From Minisyncoccota bacterium (lineage in GTDB: Bacteria > Patescibacteriota > Minisyncoccia > UBA6257 > 1-14-0-10-40-38): 15,882 bases of DNA. A program made the position numbers and the translations under genes. How positions within the stretch are numbered: the first letter of the stretch is position 1; every line of letters begins with the position of its first letter. The DNA is taken from the NCBI GenBank assembly GCA_009694925.1, contig SIBX01000015.1, positions 1-15,882 of the forward strand, written 5' to 3'. The notes under the pieces were generated by a model that worked only from the letters and a program-made list of their open reading frames with translations, searched no databases and was not told the origin of the DNA. Shown piece after piece: positions 12,980 through 15,882 of this stretch.

Positions 12980-13282
12980 ATGGAAAATCTAAATCAAGAA
13001 CTGAACCAAGAAAAAAAACCGACCATTATTGTCATATCAATAATAGCCATAATTTTTATAGCTGGATTATTTTTGGGATTCAATTATGTTAAGAAATTCA
13101 AAACCAAAACAAATCCTTATAAAGAAGTCATAAATAAAACATACACAAAAGAAGATGTATTAAGCTCTATGGAAAAAAATGAAGTTAAAATTGAAAATCC
13201 AGCAATAAGCAAAGAAGTTTTGAATAGCTTGTCGGGAGTTCCTCCAAAAAATACCAAATCATCAAAATCAATAAAAAAATAA
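12980..13282 (+). CDS. Hypothetical single-pass membrane protein
   Basis: The 100-residue product has a charged, Asn/Gln-rich N-terminus (1-14), one membrane helix (about 15-36, PTIIVISIIAIIFIAGLFLG) and a Lys-rich, polar C-terminus with KEDVLSSMEKNEVKIENP. The topology is probably N-in with the charged domain outside. No cysteines and no recognised domain are present. It is first in a tightly packed operon: the next ATG begins 2 nt after its stop. The role may be anchoring or exporting the surface proteins encoded behind it, which is inference from position. Confidence 0.7.
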   Translation: MENLNQELNQEKKPTIIVISIIAIIFIAGLFLGFNYVKKFKTKTNPYKEVINKTYTKEDVLSSMEKNEVKIENPAISKEVLNSLSGVPPKNTKSSKSIKK

Positions 13283-13284
13283 AT

Positions 13285-13908
13285 ATGAATTGGGAAAAAA
13301 ACAAAAAAATAATAGAAGGATTAATAGTAATTATAGTAATTTTTGCGATAGCCAACAGTGCTCGCGGAGAATGGAATACTAAGCCGGCATCTGCACCAAG
13401 TAATAATCCTGTTGAATTTGTAGATATTGGCTCAAATGGTCAGATAAAAGACGGATTTTTATACCTAAACTATAATGGAGCAACCAATCTACCAGGCACA
13501 GCTCCGGCTGGACTAATAGTCTTTGGAGATTCAACTAATGGAAAAGTTGGAATTGGCACAATAACGCCAACAGAAAAATTAGAAGTTGCAGGAAATTTAA
13601 ACATAACAAAAACAGGGAGTAATCCAGATGGAGTCATTATTGCAAACGACACAATTGGCAACTGGGCCAGTAAAGACAGCATTTTAAGAAAATATGATGA
13701 TGGCTTAATGTATTGGAGTTCGCCGGTTGAATGGCTAACCCTAACCGGAACACATTCGGCAGCGTTAGATTGCTCCGGCGGATCCATTCCAGCATCTTGT
13801 TCTGACTTGGGATATAAAGAATATAAAGATAAGCCAGGGGCAAGCGAAATATGCGTAAGCGATACCGTAAATAATTATTCATACTGGGCAAGAAATTGCT
13901 ATAAATAA
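13285..13908 (+). CDS. Secreted stalk-motif protein 1
   Basis: The 207-residue protein has a hydrophobic export segment (about 10-26) followed by an exported region of low charge. Residues 88-101 (VGIGTITPTEKLEV) match the short beta-strand repeat found in phage tail fibres and bacterial surface stalks, often written VGIGT.TP..KL.V. The stretch before it, GTAPAGLIVFGDSTNGK, is also typical. The C-terminal part has four cysteines (163, 172, 190, 205) and aromatic residues ending YSYWARNCYK, possibly a disulfide-bonded tip. The next gene has the same plan, so the two are probably ancient duplicates. Role at the cell surface, perhaps attachment, is inferred. Confidence 0.8.
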   Translation: MNWEKNKKIIEGLIVIIVIFAIANSARGEWNTKPASAPSNNPVEFVDIGSNGQIKDGFLYLNYNGATNLPGTAPAGLIVFGDSTNGKVGIGTITPTEKLEVAGNLNITKTGSNPDGVIIANDTIGNWASKDSILRKYDDGLMYWSSPVEWLTLTGTHSAALDCSGGSIPASCSDLGYKEYKDKPGASEICVSDTVNNYSYWARNCYK

Positions 13909-13916
13909 AATACGAT

Positions 13917-14519
13917 ATGAAAAATATTAAAACAATATTATTAGTTTCATTTGCAGTTATTTTTACATCTATAATAATCGCCAAAGCTTTCACTGAACCG
14001 CCAAACACAGTTATAACTCAAGACGTTAAAGTTCCTATAAATACTGGGAGTTCTGCTCAATTCAAAGAGGGTGGACTAGGAATAAATTCGGGCAAAGCGC
14101 CCAATGGACTAATTATAGTCAACACAAATACTCCAGGATCAGAAAGTTTGGGAATAGGACTAAAAAATCCATCAGAAAAACTCCAAGTTGAAGATGGACA
14201 CATAAGAATTAACACTGGAAACATAGTAACCGGAGGAAATGGCGCCGGAACAACAGATAATTATTTAAGCGCCACAACCACAACCACAAACGCAGCCACT
14301 ATGGAATGGTCAAACATTGCCTGGCTTAGCATTCCAAGGGTTGATGTCGTAACAGACGATGGAGCTGGTGGACTAACATGCTTAAAAATATGGCCGGAAT
14401 GTCCAGCCGGTTGGAACCCATATTCACAAGAAATTTTCAGCGACACCTGCGCACTCTATGAAGGCACATATAAATACATGGCCACTCGCACCTGTTATCA
14501 AAACTTCAATCCAAATTAA
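13917..14519 (+). CDS. Secreted stalk-motif protein 2
   Basis: The 200-residue protein has an N-terminal signal segment (about 5-24, ending AKAFTEPP). It carries one stalk motif at 78-91 (LGIGLKNPSEKLQV), preceded by GKAPNGLIIVNT. This is parallel to the motif and its preceding GLIVF block in the upstream protein. A Thr/Asn-rich spacer (TTTTTNAAT) and a C-terminal region with four cysteines (155, 162, 178, 193) follow, ending YMATRTCYQNF. Shared layout but low identity suggests duplication with divergence, perhaps giving a two-part fibre. It lies 8 nt after its neighbour with no SD. Confidence 0.8.
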   Translation: MKNIKTILLVSFAVIFTSIIIAKAFTEPPNTVITQDVKVPINTGSSAQFKEGGLGINSGKAPNGLIIVNTNTPGSESLGIGLKNPSEKLQVEDGHIRINTGNIVTGGNGAGTTDNYLSATTTTTNAATMEWSNIAWLSIPRVDVVTDDGAGGLTCLKIWPECPAGWNPYSQEIFSDTCALYEGTYKYMATRTCYQNFNPN

Positions 14520-14560
14520 ATTCTTAAATAATCTTTAAGGATAAGAATTTGTATTTAAAA

Positions 14561-15532
14561 ATGAAAAAAATAATTAAGGCTTCGATTGTATTTTTAGTTA
14601 TAGGATTTTTCTCATTTATTTCTATTAATAAATCTCTAGGAGGAACACCTGGAAATGTTTTGGGCTGGATCTGGAGCGGATCTTTTAATGACCTATTTAA
14701 TGGCTGTGCATTTTCTCCGGAAGAATGCGGAAATTCTGGCTGGGGATCTCTTTCTTCGAGTAATTCTTATCCGGGACACGACCCAAATGATCCGAATAAT
14801 GTAACTTATGGAATAACGGTTCCGAACACGGATGGACCGATTAATGGAAGTTTATGGCTCTCTAATTTAGGTTGGATAAACTTTCAGCCGACTGGCGGGT
14901 TTCCAACTTCCGGATGCAACCCCGCTCCCTGCCCGAATCATGGAATAGAAAGAAATGGAAATAATTTAACTGGCTGGGCAATTGTTTCTAGTTTCGCAGA
15001 CAATGACCCGCTAAACGGAGGTGGTTTAGATGGATGGATAAAAGCTTCTGGAATAGCGGATGATGGAACTAGTTATGGGCCTGTAATAGACCAAGTAACT
15101 CAAACCATCAACGGCAAAATGTGGTCGGGAGACTTAGGTTGGTTTGATATAAGTGCGACATTTTCAAACCCACCATGCGATCCTGCCACTGATCCATTAT
15201 GCCCACCTCCACCACCACCACCACCAGGATTCAACTCAAATTGCTCTGGAACTCCAAATCCAGCATATATTTCAACTGGCGGTAACATTAATTGGAAAGC
15301 TTCTGTAATAAGTAATGGCACGCCTCCATATTCCTATTCTTGGACATTTGCCCCAGCCCCAGACAGTAAAACAGGATCAAACGATAAAATTACAGGCAAA
15401 TATTCTATTCCAGGATTACAAAAAGCTACGGTTGAAATAACTGATAGTACTGGAGAGATAACATCTTCTACTTGCAAGGTTGATATGCTTAAAACCGGAA
15501 AAGTTAAAGAAGACATTCCCCTTCCACTGTAA
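14561..15532 (+). CDS. Secreted GW-repeat protein with polyproline linker and PKD-like domain
   Basis: The 323-residue exported protein has a signal peptide (about 1-27) and four Trp/Gly repeats built on a G-x-x-W...GW pattern: LGWIWSG (34-40), SLWLSNLGWINF (97-108), LTGWAIVSS...LDGWIKASG (137-164) and GKMWSGDLGWFDI (185-197). Such repeats are common in secreted CPR proteins of unknown role. A run of eight prolines (215-222) links to a PKD/immunoglobulin-like domain (about 225-308, with PYSYSWTF and TVEITDSTG). Many cysteines suggest disulfides. The polyproline would need EF-P. A TTG at 14549 is an alternative start, favoured by AAGGA 7 nt before it, but ATG 14561 gives the classic MKK signal start. 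Confidence 0.85.
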   Translation: MKKIIKASIVFLVIGFFSFISINKSLGGTPGNVLGWIWSGSFNDLFNGCAFSPEECGNSGWGSLSSSNSYPGHDPNDPNNVTYGITVPNTDGPINGSLWLSNLGWINFQPTGGFPTSGCNPAPCPNHGIERNGNNLTGWAIVSSFADNDPLNGGGLDGWIKASGIADDGTSYGPVIDQVTQTINGKMWSGDLGWFDISATFSNPPCDPATDPLCPPPPPPPPGFNSNCSGTPNPAYISTGGNINWKASVISNGTPPYSYSWTFAPAPDSKTGSNDKITGKYSIPGLQKATVEITDSTGEITSSTCKVDMLKTGKVKEDIPLPL

Positions 15533-15548
15533 AAAAATATTTTCTTTT

Positions 15549-15582
15549 AAAATCCCCCATTGCTTTTAGCTCGGGGGATTTT
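15549..15582. terminator. Terminator of the surface-protein operon
   Basis: AAAATCCCCC (15549-15558) pairs perfectly with GGGGGATTTT (15573-15582) around a 14-nt loop, 16 nt after the stop of the GW-repeat gene. The flanks are AT-rich on both sides, so it could act in both directions. Confidence 0.85.
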
Positions 15583-15608
15583 ACTTACTAGGATTTTTGC
15601 AATAATCA

Positions 15609-15673
15609 GGGAGGGCGGAGCGGTCCTAATCTCGCAGTGTTTTCCAGGCACCAGCGAAAGACTCCACTCTCCC
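15609..15673. other. GC-rich structured element, candidate RNA or leader
   Basis: In an AT-rich gap, GGGAGGGCGGAG (15609-15620) pairs over 12 positions (one wobble, one mismatch) with CTCCACTCTCCC (15662-15673). Inside, TCGC (15632-15635) pairs with GCGA (15654-15657) and GTG (15637-15639) with CAC (15649-15651). The two stems are separated by an asymmetric internal loop of 11 and 4 nt. Strand is uncertain. On plus it could be a leader for the gene at 15831. On minus it would run into the hairpin at 15549-15582. It is not a tRNA, and I recognise no riboswitch class. Confidence 0.38.
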
Positions 15674-15699
15674 CCTTTGTGCTAAATTAATTTTAACAG

Positions 15700-15777
15700 A
15701 AAAAAATAATAAAGTACGCTAAGTTATCTAATAATTTTTAATTTACGTCACGAAAAAAAATAATAAAGTTATTTTTT
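15700..15777. repeat. AT-rich direct repeat with terminal hairpin
   Basis: AAAAAAATAATAAAGT occurs at 15700-15715 and again at 15754-15769. The second copy forms a 9-bp inverted repeat, AAAAAATAA/TTATTTTTT (15755-15763 and 15769-15777). It may be a weak terminator, or promoter-proximal AT-rich sequence for the gene at 15831. Confidence 0.4.
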
Positions 15778-15802
15778 ACTTAAGAAAATTACGCTTGCGA
15801 TC

Positions 15803-15827
15803 CGTAGTGAACGAAGTGGGAACTACG
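15803..15827. repeat. REP-like palindrome before the last gene
   Basis: CGTAGT and ACTACG frame a 13-nt loop (GAACGAAGTGGGA), ending 3 nt before the ATG at 15831. The form 'GTAGTGA-CGAAGT-GGAACTAC' resembles repetitive extragenic palindromes known in many bacteria. Only one copy is in this window, so repetitiveness is inferred. Confidence 0.4.
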
Positions 15828-15830
15828 ATT

Positions 15831-15882
15831 ATGGAAAACAAAGGATATTTTTACATTCCAAGTCTAGAATACTCTACTCTTC
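15831..15882 (+). CDS. Partial CDS running off the window end
   Basis: ATG at 15831 opens a frame of 17 codons (MENKGYFYIPSLEYSTL) that continues past the window edge. Too little is present to assign a family. It has no SD site, and a palindrome sits 3 nt upstream. Confidence 0.42.
   Translation, partial: MENKGYFYIPSLEYSTL

Noticed and set aside
15609..15673. tRNA gene
   Set aside because: No TTCGA-type T arm, no anticodon stem of the right size, and the outer stem is 12 positions rather than 7.
1..15882. Alternative genetic code with TGA as Gly or Trp
   Set aside because: Recognised genes have no in-frame TGA and use TGG for Trp. TGA ends microprotein A and the 12539-12907 frame. The one interrupted frame at 4284 is better explained locally.
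1..15882. CRISPR array, insertion sequence, prophage or rRNA
   Set aside because: No regularly spaced direct repeats, transposase, integrase, phage structural gene or rRNA-like sequence was found on either strand.

Overview
The window is visibly AT-rich, densely packed and bacterial. Several things suggest a member of the Patescibacteria (Candidate Phyla Radiation), probably a Parcubacteria-type lineage. Housekeeping proteins are short. Shine-Dalgarno motifs are almost absent, and several -10 boxes lie only 6-8 nt upstream of an ATG. The CysRS has Asp in place of a zinc-binding Cys. There are secreted proteins with Trp-rich 'GW' repeats and an RRM RNA-binding protein. The lineage is inferred from style and remembered family features, not from a marker-gene tree. 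The genetic code looks standard: Trp is TGG throughout, and TGA appears as a stop.

Region 1 (1-4380, + strand) is a copper-handling operon: an N-terminally truncated CsoR-type sensor, a CopA Cu(I) P-type ATPase, an HMA domain joined to a SafE/DsbD-like membrane protein, a secreted cupredoxin-like protein, and a tiny membrane protein interrupted by an in-frame TGA. Together they would sense, carry and export copper and bind it outside the membrane. The window opens on the remnant of another gene, joined out of frame to the csoR remnant.

Region 2 (4381-5730) holds an RRM protein with a consensus promoter and a structured leader, a bidirectional terminator, a BCP-type peroxiredoxin on the minus strand, and an unannotated stretch with promoter, roughly 195-nt rod-like fold and terminator that looks like a noncoding RNA gene.

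Region 3 (5731-8726, minus strand) carries rmuC with a nucleotidyltransferase-fold gene, a secreted Kazal-domain protein, and two tandem cysteine-rich microproteins of about 42 and 36 residues. The microproteins share the pattern C-x2-C-x(4,5)-H-C-G-x-C-x-C-C, have their own promoter, SD sites and a strong terminator, and are transcribed divergently from cysS. I regard them as the most novel item here: a candidate metallothionein-like system.

Region 4 (8727-12480) is informational: cysS, dnaB and recR on the plus strand, and rplU convergent on the minus strand, with a terminator between recR and rplU.

Region 5 (12539-15882) has a small membrane protein on the minus strand. Divergent from it is an operon of one single-pass membrane protein and three secreted or surface proteins: two related ones with a 'GIG..(T/N)P.EKL.V' stalk motif, and one with GW repeats, a polyproline linker and a PKD-like domain. 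After a strong terminator come a GC-rich structured element, AT-rich repeats, a REP-like palindrome and the start of one more gene.
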